Source: Flaviramulus basaltis
GTDB taxonomy: Bacteria > Bacteroidota > Bacteroidia > Flavobacteriales > Flavobacteriaceae
Length of the DNA: 64,000 nt
Direction: 5' to 3'
NCBI RefSeq assembly: GCF_900114265.1
Contig: NZ_FPKV01000002.1
Coordinates: forward strand, 868,001-932,000
How positions within the stretch are numbered: position 1 is the stretch's first letter; each line of letters opens with the position of its first letter. The position numbers and the translations under genes are program-made. Below the pieces are notes generated by a model. The model was not told where the DNA came from and ran no database searches. It saw nothing but the letters and a program-made list of their open reading frames with translations. This document shows, in pieces, positions 17,490 through 25,498 of this stretch.

Positions 17490-18032
17490 ATGAAAAGATT
17501 TTTAATTTTTATTACTACATTAACTTTAACATTTTCTTCATTTAGTCAAAATTATAATGAAGTCTTTAGTGACTCTACATATATAGAAAAAAATAAAATA
17601 AATACGGAATTAATAGAAATATATTATCGTGGTAAAAAATTAAGTCTAAAAGGAAAATCAAAAGCCTCATTGAAAAAATTTACTAAATGTATAAAAATAG
17701 AACCTAATTTTATACCTGCTTACTTTGAAAGAGGGAAAGAGTTTAAAAAAAACAAAGAATATGATAAAGCTATCCAAGATTTTTCTCAAATAATATTACA
17801 AGACAACAATCTTAAAGAAGCTTATATCTTAAGATTATATACTAAAATTGCCAAAACTACTCCAGATTTTAAAGCCGACACATATTTAACTCCTCCTACA
17901 AGAATATATAAGCAAACTGAAATATCTTCTCTCTATAAAAAATCGATTTGTGAGGACTTACAAATACTCAAAGAATTAAACTATGAGGTAAAAAATATAA
18001 CTGATTTGTCAAAAAAATATTGTGAGTATTAA
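17490..18032 (+). CDS. secreted small TPR protein
   Basis: 180 residues with a signal peptide of about 19 residues ending at FSSFSQ. The central part (about residues 48-110) fits two tetratricopeptide repeats, with YFERGKEFKKNKEYDKAIQDFSQII as the clearest. No catalytic motif is seen. It is the first gene of a small accessory island. It is preceded by the core sequence GTTGGCA (17460-17466) and followed by TTGCCAAC, the start of the attC-like hairpin at 18039. Probably a periplasmic protein of unknown role that arrived with the island. Confidence 0.75.
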   Translation: MKRFLIFITTLTLTFSSFSQNYNEVFSDSTYIEKNKINTELIEIYYRGKKLSLKGKSKASLKKFTKCIKIEPNFIPAYFERGKEFKKNKEYDKAIQDFSQIILQDNNLKEAYILRLYTKIAKTTPDFKADTYLTPPTRIYKQTEISSLYKKSICEDLQILKELNYEVKNITDLSKKYCEY

Positions 18033-18038
18033 AACCAG

Positions 18039-18172
18039 TTGCCAACAACGTGCATAATTAATTGCTTGGTTTTATAATACTTACGGAAATCTTTGCGGAT
18101 TATCTATTCGGTTTTTATTTACTAAATTAGGTGCTTAACCACGCAACTAATCATACACAAGAACGTTAGCAA
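18039..18172. repeat. attC-like imperfect inverted repeat between cassette genes
   Basis: The left arm starts TTGCCAAC (18039-18046) and the right arm ends GTTAGCAA (18165-18172), pairing at 7 of 8. Inside these a second 22-base arm pair (GTGCATAATTAATTGCTTGG side and its partner near 18138) agrees at 18 of 22. The two arm pairs are separated by unequal unpaired bases, and a central loop of about 65 bases remains. The layout mimics integron attC sites, but the core is GTTRGCA, not the canonical GTTRRRY. Confidence 0.6.
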
Positions 18173-18193
18173 AAATTTGAAAAATCATTAGAT

Positions 18194-18706
18194 ATGAATA
18201 AAATAATTCTTACATCAATTAGCATAATTTTCGCTTGTAATTCACTTTTTGGACAAACTAATAATGAAAAATACGGAAAAGACGTAAAATCAGTAGATGC
18301 GATAATAAATGCATATTATGATGTTGTTTCTGGCTCGAGCAGTGAACCTTGGGAATTTGAAAGAGATAATTATATTCATTCAAAAAATGCTTTTATAACA
18401 AGAATTGATGAAAATGGAAAAGCGGAAACTCATTCTTTGGAAGCTGAATATATACCAATTGGATTATCACCAAAAGAGGATTTTTATGAAAAGGAACTAA
18501 AAAGAATAGTTAGCAAGTTTGGAAATATTGCGCAAGTTTGGAGTGCATTTGAAATTCGAACTGAACTAAAAACTGAATCCAATATTAGAGGACTAAATAG
18601 CATTCAACTTCATTATGAAAATGGAAGATGGTTTATAGACAGTTGGACTTGCGAAATGGAATCTGAAAAGAATAATTTAGTAACTGAATTTTTGAATAAG
18701 GAATAA
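18194..18706 (+). CDS. secreted NTF2/SnoaL-like protein
   Basis: 170 residues with a signal peptide ending near SLFGQ. The rest resembles NTF2-like nuclear transport factor 2 family proteins of Bacteroidota: a helical start with DAIINAYYDVVSG, a central QVWSAFEIR strand, and a C-terminal SIQLHYENGRWFIDSW strand pair. No catalytic residues can be assigned. It is flanked by GTTAGCA upstream (18165) and TGCTAAC downstream (18715), the same inverted cores as the preceding gene, so it looks like one cassette of the island. Confidence 0.7.
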   Translation: MNKIILTSISIIFACNSLFGQTNNEKYGKDVKSVDAIINAYYDVVSGSSSEPWEFERDNYIHSKNAFITRIDENGKAETHSLEAEYIPIGLSPKEDFYEKELKRIVSKFGNIAQVWSAFEIRTELKTESNIRGLNSIQLHYENGRWFIDSWTCEMESEKNNLVTEFLNKE

Positions 18707-18762
18707 AAAACTTTTGCTAACACAGCATAAAAAACTCTATCTATATTAAATATTGAAACAAA

Positions 18763-19266
18763 TTGAGAGTCCTTAATATTCATAAACGAACATTAAATCA
18801 GCCTAAAAGCAAAGTAGCAGAGTCACTAAAAACGTTATCAACTGAAAACGACAAAATTTGGCCAAATGAGAAATAGCCAGAAATGAAATTTAAAAATGAA
18901 ATTAAGGTTGGAGCCAATGGTGGACACGGACCTATAAGATATTCTGTAGAAGAATATAATCCTAATAAAATAATTCAATTTCGTTTTTCAAAACCAAAAG
19001 GATTTAATGGAATTCATAAGTTTGAGATAAAAGAATTGGATAAAAAAAAGACAGAAATTAAGCATACAATTGATATGAACACAGCAGGAAAAGGAACATT
19101 AATTTGGGCTTTTGCAATACGTCCATTACATAACGCTTTAATTGAAGATGGCTTTGACAAACTTGAGAATAATTTTTCTGTAGATAAAAAATCAAGTACT
19201 TGGAATTTTTGGGTGAAGTTTTTAAGAAAACAAATTACAAAAAGAAGAAATAAATTAAATGATTAA
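18763..19266 (+). pseudogene. SRPBCC-like protein gene interrupted by an in-frame TAG
   Basis: The intact-looking frame from an ATG at 18883 gives a 127-residue protein lacking the family's N-terminus. Reading the same frame upstream from TTG at 18763 gives LRVLNIHKRTLNQP and later KIWPNEK, then TAG at 18874-18876, then PEMKFKNEI. In this SRPBCC/polyketide-cyclase-like family the position normally carries W in a WP motif (KWPxMKF), so TGG to TAG is the simplest explanation. The later part keeps GGHGPIRYSVEEY and the C-terminal helix. Either a pseudogene, or a shortened protein is made from 18883. The ancestral start may also have decayed from ATG to TTG. Confidence 0.72.
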
Positions 19267-19343
19267 ATAAAAATACGCTCTCACAAACTAAAACATTTCA
19301 TAACTAACCTTTAGTAGAATCTAAAAACAGAAACTATAAAATA

Positions 19344-19874
19344 TTGGAAAATATAATAACTAGAAAAATAACAATAAAAGAAATTAATCAGTTAAAAGAA
19401 ATTGGAATACAAACTTTTACAGAAACTTTTTCTTCCCAAAATACCAAAGCGAATTTGAAGGAATACTTGGATAACGGATTTTCGAATGAAAAACTAAAAA
19501 TTGAACTAGCTAACAAAAATTCTCAATTTTATTTTGCAGAACTTGAAAACAAAACAATTGGATATTTAAAAATTAATTTTGGTCATTCACAAACGGAAAT
19601 CAAAGCAGAAAACACACTTGAAATCGAGCGAATTTATGTTCTAAAAGAATTTCACGGAAAAAAAATTGGCCAAATACTTTACGAAAAAGCAATAGAAATT
19701 GCTAAGCAAAAAATGGTAAACTACATTTGGCTAGGTGTATGGGAGAAAAACCTAAGAGCCATCTCGTTTTATAAGAAAAACGGATTTGTAGAATTTGACA
19801 AACATATCTTCAAATTAGGAAATGAAGAACAAACAGACCTAATGATGAAACTTAAAATAAATAAGGCAAATTAG
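19344..19874 (+). CDS. GNAT-family N-acetyltransferase
   Basis: 176 residues with the GNAT fold: N-terminal strand-helix, FYFAELENKTIGYLKI (strands 2-4), the acetyl-CoA binding segment IYVLKEFHGKKIGQILYEKA, and the C-terminal NLRAISFYKKNGF motif. It is closest in style to PaiA/YobR-type small-molecule acetyltransferases. The reading frame has no ATG in a plausible place. TTG at 19344 gives MENIITRKITIKEINQL, which fits the family start, so a TTG start is assumed. Substrate unknown. Part of the accessory island. Confidence 0.82.
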   Translation: MENIITRKITIKEINQLKEIGIQTFTETFSSQNTKANLKEYLDNGFSNEKLKIELANKNSQFYFAELENKTIGYLKINFGHSQTEIKAENTLEIERIYVLKEFHGKKIGQILYEKAIEIAKQKMVNYIWLGVWEKNLRAISFYKKNGFVEFDKHIFKLGNEEQTDLMMKLKINKAN

Positions 19875-19911
19875 AAAAATTTAAATAATTTTAGATTTTA
19901 AAATACAAATA

Positions 19912-20277
19912 ATGAATACCACACAAAAACACAATGAGCGTATTGCAAAAATGACATTCGCTTCAGTATATCCTCATTATGTGACTAAAGTTGAAAAGAA
20001 AGATAGAACCAAAGAAGAATTGCATCAAGTAATTACATGGCTAACAGGTTATGATGAAAAAAAGCTACAAGAACTTATTAATAACAAAGTAACTTTTGAA
20101 AAATTCTTCGAAGATGCAACACTAAACTCTAATGCTCAATTTATTAAAGGTGTTATTTGTGGTTATCGCATAGAGGAAATTGAAAATACGTTAACAAAAC
20201 AAGTAAGATATTTAGATAAATTAATTGATGAATTAGCTAAAGGCCGCAAAATGGAAAAGATTTTACGAACAGCGTAA
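19912..20277 (+). CDS. DUF2200 family protein
   Basis: 121 residues with the DUF2200 pattern: [25 protein letters not shown] near the start, then [12 protein letters not shown], then a central [29 protein letters not shown]. It has no signal peptide or membrane helix. The family is widely and patchily distributed in bacteria, often in accessory regions, and has no assigned function. It is the last gene of the island before the terminators at 20338 and 20387. Confidence 0.85.
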   Translation: MNTTQKHNERIAKMTFASVYPHYVTKVEKKDRTKEELHQVITWLTGYDEKKLQELINNKVTFEKFFEDATLNSNAQFIKGVICGYRIEEIENTLTKQVRYLDKLIDELAKGRKMEKILRTA

Positions 20278-20337
20278 AATAAATTTTGTTCTTCCTTTCT
20301 CTTTAAATCCAAGTAAAATTATAAATGATATAAATAA

Positions 20338-20375
20338 GAAAGCGCCCAATTATATTTCTATAACCAAGCGCTTTC
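20338..20375. terminator. hairpin after the DUF2200 gene
   Basis: GAAAGCGC (20338-20345) and GCGCTTTC (20368-20375) form an 8-bp perfect stem with a 22-base loop. No strong T-run follows on the plus strand, so termination is only likely. Confidence 0.5.
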
Positions 20376-20386
20376 ACCTAACAAAA

Positions 20387-20417
20387 AAACCTAAAAATCA
20401 ACACTTCATTTAGGTTT
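20387..20417 (-). terminator. terminator of the TonB-receptor operon
   Basis: AAACCTAAA (20387-20395) and TTTAGGTTT (20409-20417) form a 9-bp perfect stem. On the minus strand it is followed by a T-rich run (20383-20389). It lies downstream of the TonB-dependent receptor. A second hairpin, AACTTTT/AAAAGTT, lies just upstream near 20426-20446. Confidence 0.65.
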
Positions 20418-20480
20418 CTTAAAACAACTTTTCTTTTTCAAAAGTTATTAATCAACTAACCAAACTTTATTTTATATCTC

Positions 20481-22715
20481 TTAAAACTTATATGATACTG
20501 ATCCTTTTATGTAAAAAGGCGCACCTGGTGTAAAATGAATTTCTTCAACAGATTGTACTTCGTTTTGCAAACGAGATTCTGTTGCAAATTGTGTTTCATT
20601 CCACGCCACATCAAATAAATTTTCAATAACTAATCCTAATGTTACATTTCCAATATTATAATTGGCATTTATATCGGTTACAAAATAACCCTGTGCCACA
20701 ATACTATTATCTTCATTTGCTGGCCTATCATCAATATATCTATATCTTAAGCCTCCAGAAAAACCATGTAGATTGTTAACCGAAAAACCACCTGCCATGG
20801 TGAAATCTGGAGCTAAAGGAATATAATTTTGTCCATCTATATCTTCAGTACTTCTTGCTTTTGTTAATGTTGCATCGCTATCAAAAAATAACCAATTATT
20901 AAACTGATAACGCAATCCTAAATCTAAACCATAACGTTCTGTTTTCCCACTAGGTTCTACAACTCCTGCATCGCCTACATAAACAAACTCTTGTTCTAAA
21001 AACAAATACCATAATGCACTGTTAAGCACTAATTTTGAAGTTGGTTTCCAAATATTTCCAAAATCTAAACCATAAGCTTTTGGCAAAACATCTTTACCTT
21101 GATTGCTTACAACCACCCTAACGTCGTTTGAATGAAACCCAATACCAGATTTTAAATACCATTGTAAATTATCTTTTGCATTGTAAAAGAAATTTAGTTT
21201 TGGACTCAAAATGGTTTTATTTTCTGATAATGATGTATAATTAGTTTGTAATTTATCATTGTACAAAAACTTAAAATAATCTAAACGTAATGCTGGTACT
21301 ATAATAAATTTCCCTAATTCAAACTCAGCATTTATAAACGCATCCATATTAGTTTGATTAATATCTCCTAATTGAACATTCTCAAGCGTTGTTCTTCTAT
21401 TTAATGTTTTTGATAATTCAGTATCATCTGCAATATCATTTCTAAAACTCAGTCCTGTTTTTATAGTTACAGGTGTATTTCCTAAATAAGTTTGATATTT
21501 TAAAGCGGTGTTTAAACCAAAAATATCTCTGTTTTCTTTCTGTTTAATTTGATCGCCATTAATTGGATCTTCTAAAAAAAATGTAAAATTTGAATACAAC
21601 TCAAACTCGTAATGTGAGTAAAATGCATTAGTTTTTAATGAGATATTATCTGATACATATTTATTGTATTCAACATTAAAATTGGTGCGTTTTGTATTTC
21701 CACCTTCTGTATCATCAATCGCTCCAAAGCGTGTTATGTTGCCATTATCTACTTCGCGTTGCGGAATTTGTCCTGAAGCATCCCATCTACTTGTAAAATG
21801 CGATGCGGTTAAAGTTAGCTTATCATTTTCTGGCGAAAACATTACATATTTTCCAAAAAGATTTAGTCTATTAAAATTTTGAGGAGACTCAAAAGGACCA
21901 TCATTTGATAAATATTCAACTGCCATATACGCATTTTGATTTTTTGTATTTCCTAATAAATCAATCATCCCTAAAGTTCTCAATGAATTAAATTGACCTA
22001 TTGAAAATGTAACTTCACTTTCTTTTAAATAATCTTTAGTCGAAAAATTCACATATCCAGCTGTGTTAAAATCACCTTCTTTAGCGTAATATGACCCTTT
22101 TCCAAAATCAATTTTATTTACAGTTTCTGGTATTAAAAAATGTAAATCGCTGTAACCTTGTCCGTGTGCATGAGATACCATATTTACCGGCATTCCATCA
22201 ACAGAAATTGAAATATCTGTACCATGGTCAATATCAAAACCTCTTAAAAAAAGTTGTTCTGCTTTTCCTCCACCAGCATGCTGACCAATAATAAGTCCTG
22301 GTATTTTTCGTAAAACTTCTTGCGACGAGTTTACAGGACTTGTATTTAAATCAAGTCTTGTAATAGTACTTAATGCATTAAGTTGTTCTCTAATTACCAT
22401 TTCTTCTAGTTGAAATAATTTTTCTTCTAATGTTAATATCAATTTTGAATCGATATTTATTTCATTTAGAACTATAGTTTTATTTCTATAGCCTAATAAC
22501 CCTACTCTTATTGAATCGCCTACTTTACTATCATCCAAAATAAACACACCATTTTCTGATGTATGTGAATGACTTTTAGAGTTTAAATTGTAAACATAAG
22601 CCGCTTCAAGAGGTTGTTCAATTTCATTTATTACAACACCTTTTACTTGTTGTGAATAAAGAATATTAGCAAATACAATAATTAAAAATGCTGTGAGCTT
22701 TTTTAGAGCATTCAT
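20481..22715 (-). CDS. TonB-dependent outer-membrane receptor
   Basis: 744 residues. A signal peptide ends near LYSQQ. A carboxypeptidase-like regulatory domain (about 22-95, VKGVVINEIEQPLEAAYVYN) follows, then a plug domain (about 115-220, with SSQEVLRKIPGLIIGQHAGGG and a conserved VNMVSHAHGQGYSD segment), then a 22-strand-type barrel ending in aromatic KGSVSYKF. The HAHGQGYSDLHF motif marks a defined subfamily often seen beside DUF4331 genes. The ligand is unknown. It is the last gene of the operon with a TPR lipoprotein (12-base gap) and two DUF4331 proteins. Energy would come from TonB, such as the one at 34985. Confidence 0.93.
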   Translation of the reverse strand: MNALKKLTAFLIIVFANILYSQQVKGVVINEIEQPLEAAYVYNLNSKSHSHTSENGVFILDDSKVGDSIRVGLLGYRNKTIVLNEINIDSKLILTLEEKLFQLEEMVIREQLNALSTITRLDLNTSPVNSSQEVLRKIPGLIIGQHAGGGKAEQLFLRGFDIDHGTDISISVDGMPVNMVSHAHGQGYSDLHFLIPETVNKIDFGKGSYYAKEGDFNTAGYVNFSTKDYLKESEVTFSIGQFNSLRTLGMIDLLGNTKNQNAYMAVEYLSNDGPFESPQNFNRLNLFGKYVMFSPENDKLTLTASHFTSRWDASGQIPQREVDNGNITRFGAIDDTEGGNTKRTNFNVEYNKYVSDNISLKTNAFYSHYEFELYSNFTFFLEDPINGDQIKQKENRDIFGLNTALKYQTYLGNTPVTIKTGLSFRNDIADDTELSKTLNRRTTLENVQLGDINQTNMDAFINAEFELGKFIIVPALRLDYFKFLYNDKLQTNYTSLSENKTILSPKLNFFYNAKDNLQWYLKSGIGFHSNDVRVVVSNQGKDVLPKAYGLDFGNIWKPTSKLVLNSALWYLFLEQEFVYVGDAGVVEPSGKTERYGLDLGLRYQFNNWLFFDSDATLTKARSTEDIDGQNYIPLAPDFTMAGGFSVNNLHGFSGGLRYRYIDDRPANEDNSIVAQGYFVTDINANYNIGNVTLGLVIENLFDVAWNETQFATESRLQNEVQSVEEIHFTPGAPFYIKGSVSYKF

Positions 22716-22727
22716 AACTATTAATTA

Positions 22728-24020
22728 TTATATATTTTTAATGCTTTCAAGCATAAGAGGTCCTAATTCAAAACCGCTTTCTAGTAATTCTTCTTTTAAG
22801 CTTTTAGCTTCATCAATTTTTCCATTAGCCTTGTAAATTTTAGCTAAATGAAATAACACTTTGGGTTCAAAAGTTTTACCAACAACATGTTTTTCAACAA
22901 CGCTTAAAGCTTCTTCTGCATCACCATGGTTATAATAAGTCCATGCTAATAAATCGTAAGATTGAGGTGTTGGTCTATTTTCAATTTCAATATTTGAAAT
23001 TCTTAAAGCTTTAGCTGTATCACTAGGTATTTCTGCATACAACAGTGCATTGTACTTATTGTACATATCACCGTAAAGTGGATTACTTACAACTTCATTA
23101 TATGATTTTAATTCTTCTTCTTTTAATTCTGAATTACCAATAAATTCTGCTATTTCAGCTTTTAAAAGATGGTAGTCTGGGGCATTATATGTTTTAGTTA
23201 TAGTGTTTAAAATACGTAACGCTTCATCTGCATTTTTTTCATGAGAATATACAATCCAAGCAATTCCTTTTTTTGCATAAGCATCAGTTGGGTCTAATTC
23301 TAAAGCTTTTAAATAGTGATTATAAGAAGCTTTTATGTTACCTGCATGCCCGTAATAATCTGCTATATTTGTGTAAATCCATTTTTTTGTTGATGGCATA
23401 TTTGAAGATTCTGCAATTGCCATAGCTTGCTCCATATATTTTATGGCTGCATCTAAATCTCCACGGTGATCAGACCATTTTGACAAACGAATTAAGTAAT
23501 CGAAATTACCTTCCTTTCTAACTTTTTCTAAGTAAGATTTTGCTAATTCATAATTACCTAACTCTAAATACACATCAAATATCATTTTTTCTGTGCTTTT
23601 TAAGTTTTCGCCAATGGCTTCAGCTTTTTCTAAAAGTTTTAAAGCTTCCTTGAATTTGTGTTGGGAAATATAATTTCTAGCTAAAGATCTTAAGTAACCT
23701 GGTTTGTTATAACCTGTTCTCTCATTAACTTCAATTAAGTTTTTTTCAGCTTCTGCTAAAGCTTCAATATTTCCTGTTTTACTAAAAATTAGAGATTGAG
23801 ATGCTGCAGTTTTAGCTAAATAAGGAAACTGATTTGGTTCTTTTTCTAGCTTTTTTTCCCAGAATTCTAAGTCTTCTTCTGCTAATAACAACATCTCTTT
23901 CTCATCAACTTCTAAATAGCTATTATAGTCCTCTAAATTTGTTATTGTTTTTGGTGTATTATTACAACTTACTATAAAAAGTAATAGTAAAATACTCGCT
24001 AATTGATTTATAGATTTCAT
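22728..24020 (-). CDS. TPR-repeat lipoprotein of the receptor operon
   Basis: 430 residues. The signal peptide carries a lipobox FIVSC (C19). The mature protein is almost entirely helical TPR-like repeats, for example YNHYLKALELDPTDAYAKKGIAWI and ALSVVEKHVVG in the C-terminal half. It is placed between the DUF4331 genes and the TonB receptor, so it may act as an envelope scaffold for that uptake system. A 13-bp hairpin at 24068-24105 lies just upstream. No enzyme motif is seen. Confidence 0.85.
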   Translation of the reverse strand: MKSINQLASILLLLFIVSCNNTPKTITNLEDYNSYLEVDEKEMLLLAEEDLEFWEKKLEKEPNQFPYLAKTAASQSLIFSKTGNIEALAEAEKNLIEVNERTGYNKPGYLRSLARNYISQHKFKEALKLLEKAEAIGENLKSTEKMIFDVYLELGNYELAKSYLEKVRKEGNFDYLIRLSKWSDHRGDLDAAIKYMEQAMAIAESSNMPSTKKWIYTNIADYYGHAGNIKASYNHYLKALELDPTDAYAKKGIAWIVYSHEKNADEALRILNTITKTYNAPDYHLLKAEIAEFIGNSELKEEELKSYNEVVSNPLYGDMYNKYNALLYAEIPSDTAKALRISNIEIENRPTPQSYDLLAWTYYNHGDAEEALSVVEKHVVGKTFEPKVLFHLAKIYKANGKIDEAKSLKEELLESGFELGPLMLESIKNI

Positions 24021-24067
24021 TGTGTTTGATTTTATGTTTTTTTGTGTAGGTGTGTAGGTTTTATAAA

Positions 24068-24105
24068 ACCTCTAAAACAGAAACCAAAGTTCCTGTTTTA
24101 GAGGT
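24068..24105 (-). promoter_or_regulatory. intercistronic hairpin between DUF4331 and TPR genes
   Basis: ACCTCTAAAACAG (24068-24080) and CTGTTTTAGAGGT (24093-24105) form a 13-bp perfect stem with a 12-base loop. On the minus strand only a short T-rich stretch follows. It probably acts as a partial terminator or mRNA-end stabiliser, so the two DUF4331 genes can be expressed more than the receptor. Confidence 0.6.
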
Positions 24106-24113
24106 AATAGATT

Positions 24114-24665
24114 TTACCAAGGTGTTGCTAGGTAAGGAAATGAGGTCAAAAAGGTTTTATCGTTGGCGTCTACATTATCGTTAGATAATCCAGGATATTC
24201 AGAGAAATCTTCTCCACCAAAAATTAAAAGTAATTCTACTGTAATTACATCATCAGATAATGTTCTACCTGTTAATAAATTGGTTCCATCATAAAATGTT
24301 GTTGTACCGTCTAATGATACATTTAAAACATCTGTTGCTAAAAGACCTGTAAATGCAGCTGCATCTTGTCCTAAAGCGTTTAAACCACCATCTGCATAAG
24401 CTGGACTTAATGCTAGTAAATTAGTTTCAAACATACTTTGAAATGCAGCATTTTGCATTGAAGGCGTTGTTACGTTAAACATATCTTTGCTAGCAGAAGA
24501 CGTAAATACTGTATTTACTGCTGGTCTTCCCATTTGATCTTCTTGAGCGTAAGTACCTGAAAAATCTGGTCCTTCAGGATATGTTATTTGAGTATCATCA
24601 TCATTTGAGCAATTAAATGCTAATAATGAAAGTAATGTTAGGCTTAATATTTTTATAGTTTTCAT
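24114..24665 (-). CDS. DUF4331 lipoprotein (C-terminal-type half)
   Basis: 183 residues with lipobox LAFNC (C19) and an Asp-rich start. The sequence matches the C-terminal portion of DUF4331 proteins: QMGRPAVNTVF near residue 44, GRTLSDDVITVELLLIFGG, and the terminal FPYLATPW. The N-terminal portion of the domain is in the preceding gene (24689-25342), so the domain is divided between two envelope proteins. The function of DUF4331 is not established. Operon context points to the outer-membrane receptor at 20481. Confidence 0.85.
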   Translation of the reverse strand: MKTIKILSLTLLSLLAFNCSNDDDTQITYPEGPDFSGTYAQEDQMGRPAVNTVFTSSASKDMFNVTTPSMQNAAFQSMFETNLLALSPAYADGGLNALGQDAAAFTGLLATDVLNVSLDGTTTFYDGTNLLTGRTLSDDVITVELLLIFGGEDFSEYPGLSNDNVDANDKTFLTSFPYLATPW

Positions 24666-24688
24666 AATTGTGTTCTTAATGGTTATTA

Positions 24689-25342
24689 TTATTTTCTTTT
24701 AGATTCTACCCATGTATTGATAGATCCTGATCCACCAATCATCGATTTTGGAACTTCTACTACAATAGATAGTACATTACTACCTGCAAACGTATCTGCA
24801 CCAGGCATGTTGAAACTTGACTCGTTTCCTGCAATAATTTCAGAATACTGTGCAAAGTCGAAAAAGAATGGGTCATCACGTGGTCCAGCAAAAAAGCTCA
24901 TACCTCCATTAGTAGCAATATTTGCACTAGAACCGTAAGCAGTAATATCTACAACACCTCCTACAGTAGACGATGTTTCAATAGTACTATTTAGACCTGT
25001 TTGAGAAGGTGCTATTGGACCAAAGAAATACATTTTACCATCTCTTGGTATAGCTTGAATTACTAAATCTTCAACATTGTCTCCAGTGTTATCGATGTTA
25101 ATTTCAATTAATACGTTTTCATCAAACATTGCAGAACCTGTTGTTGCAGGACTCAATAACCCTTGAAGATTTGTCGCAAAAACTAAATTGCTTGTGTTTT
25201 CACCTTGAAAGGCATAAAAATCGGTAATATCACTATTACCACCTTGTACTGCAGGAGCATCAATATGATCTGCTGCTACAATGAAGAATGCTGCTGCTGC
25301 AACTACTCCAATTCCTAAAACTGTTTTTAAATTTTTCATCAT
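24689..25342 (-). CDS. DUF4331 exported protein (N-terminal-type half)
   Basis: 217 residues with an alanine-rich signal sequence followed by ADHIDAPAVQGGNSDITDFYAF, the start typical of DUF4331 proteins. GPRDDPFFFDFAQY follows in the middle and LSIVVEVPKSMI near the end. It then stops where longer family members continue; the continuation resembles the next gene, 23 bases downstream. First gene of the operon DUF4331, DUF4331, TPR lipoprotein, TonB receptor. The start could also be the second Met (25339). Substrate and reaction unknown. Confidence 0.85.
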   Translation of the reverse strand: MMKNLKTVLGIGVVAAAAFFIVAADHIDAPAVQGGNSDITDFYAFQGENTSNLVFATNLQGLLSPATTGSAMFDENVLIEINIDNTGDNVEDLVIQAIPRDGKMYFFGPIAPSQTGLNSTIETSSTVGGVVDITAYGSSANIATNGGMSFFAGPRDDPFFFDFAQYSEIIAGNESSFNMPGADTFAGSNVLSIVVEVPKSMIGGSGSINTWVESKRK

Positions 25343-25498
25343 TTTGAGATTTTTTGTTATTTGTTAATTTTTGACTCTCATGCATACCTACGAAAAAATG
25401 TAAATAGCGGTTTTGTTAAAGTTTTGTTAATGAAAAAAATGTGGGCTACATTTTCTAAATGCATTACATTTATACCATAATTATATGATGAAGAATTT

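Noticed and set aside
17330-20480. Insertion sequence or prophage as origin of the accessory island
   Set aside because: No transposase, integrase, phage gene or long terminal repeats are visible; only the cassette-like cores.
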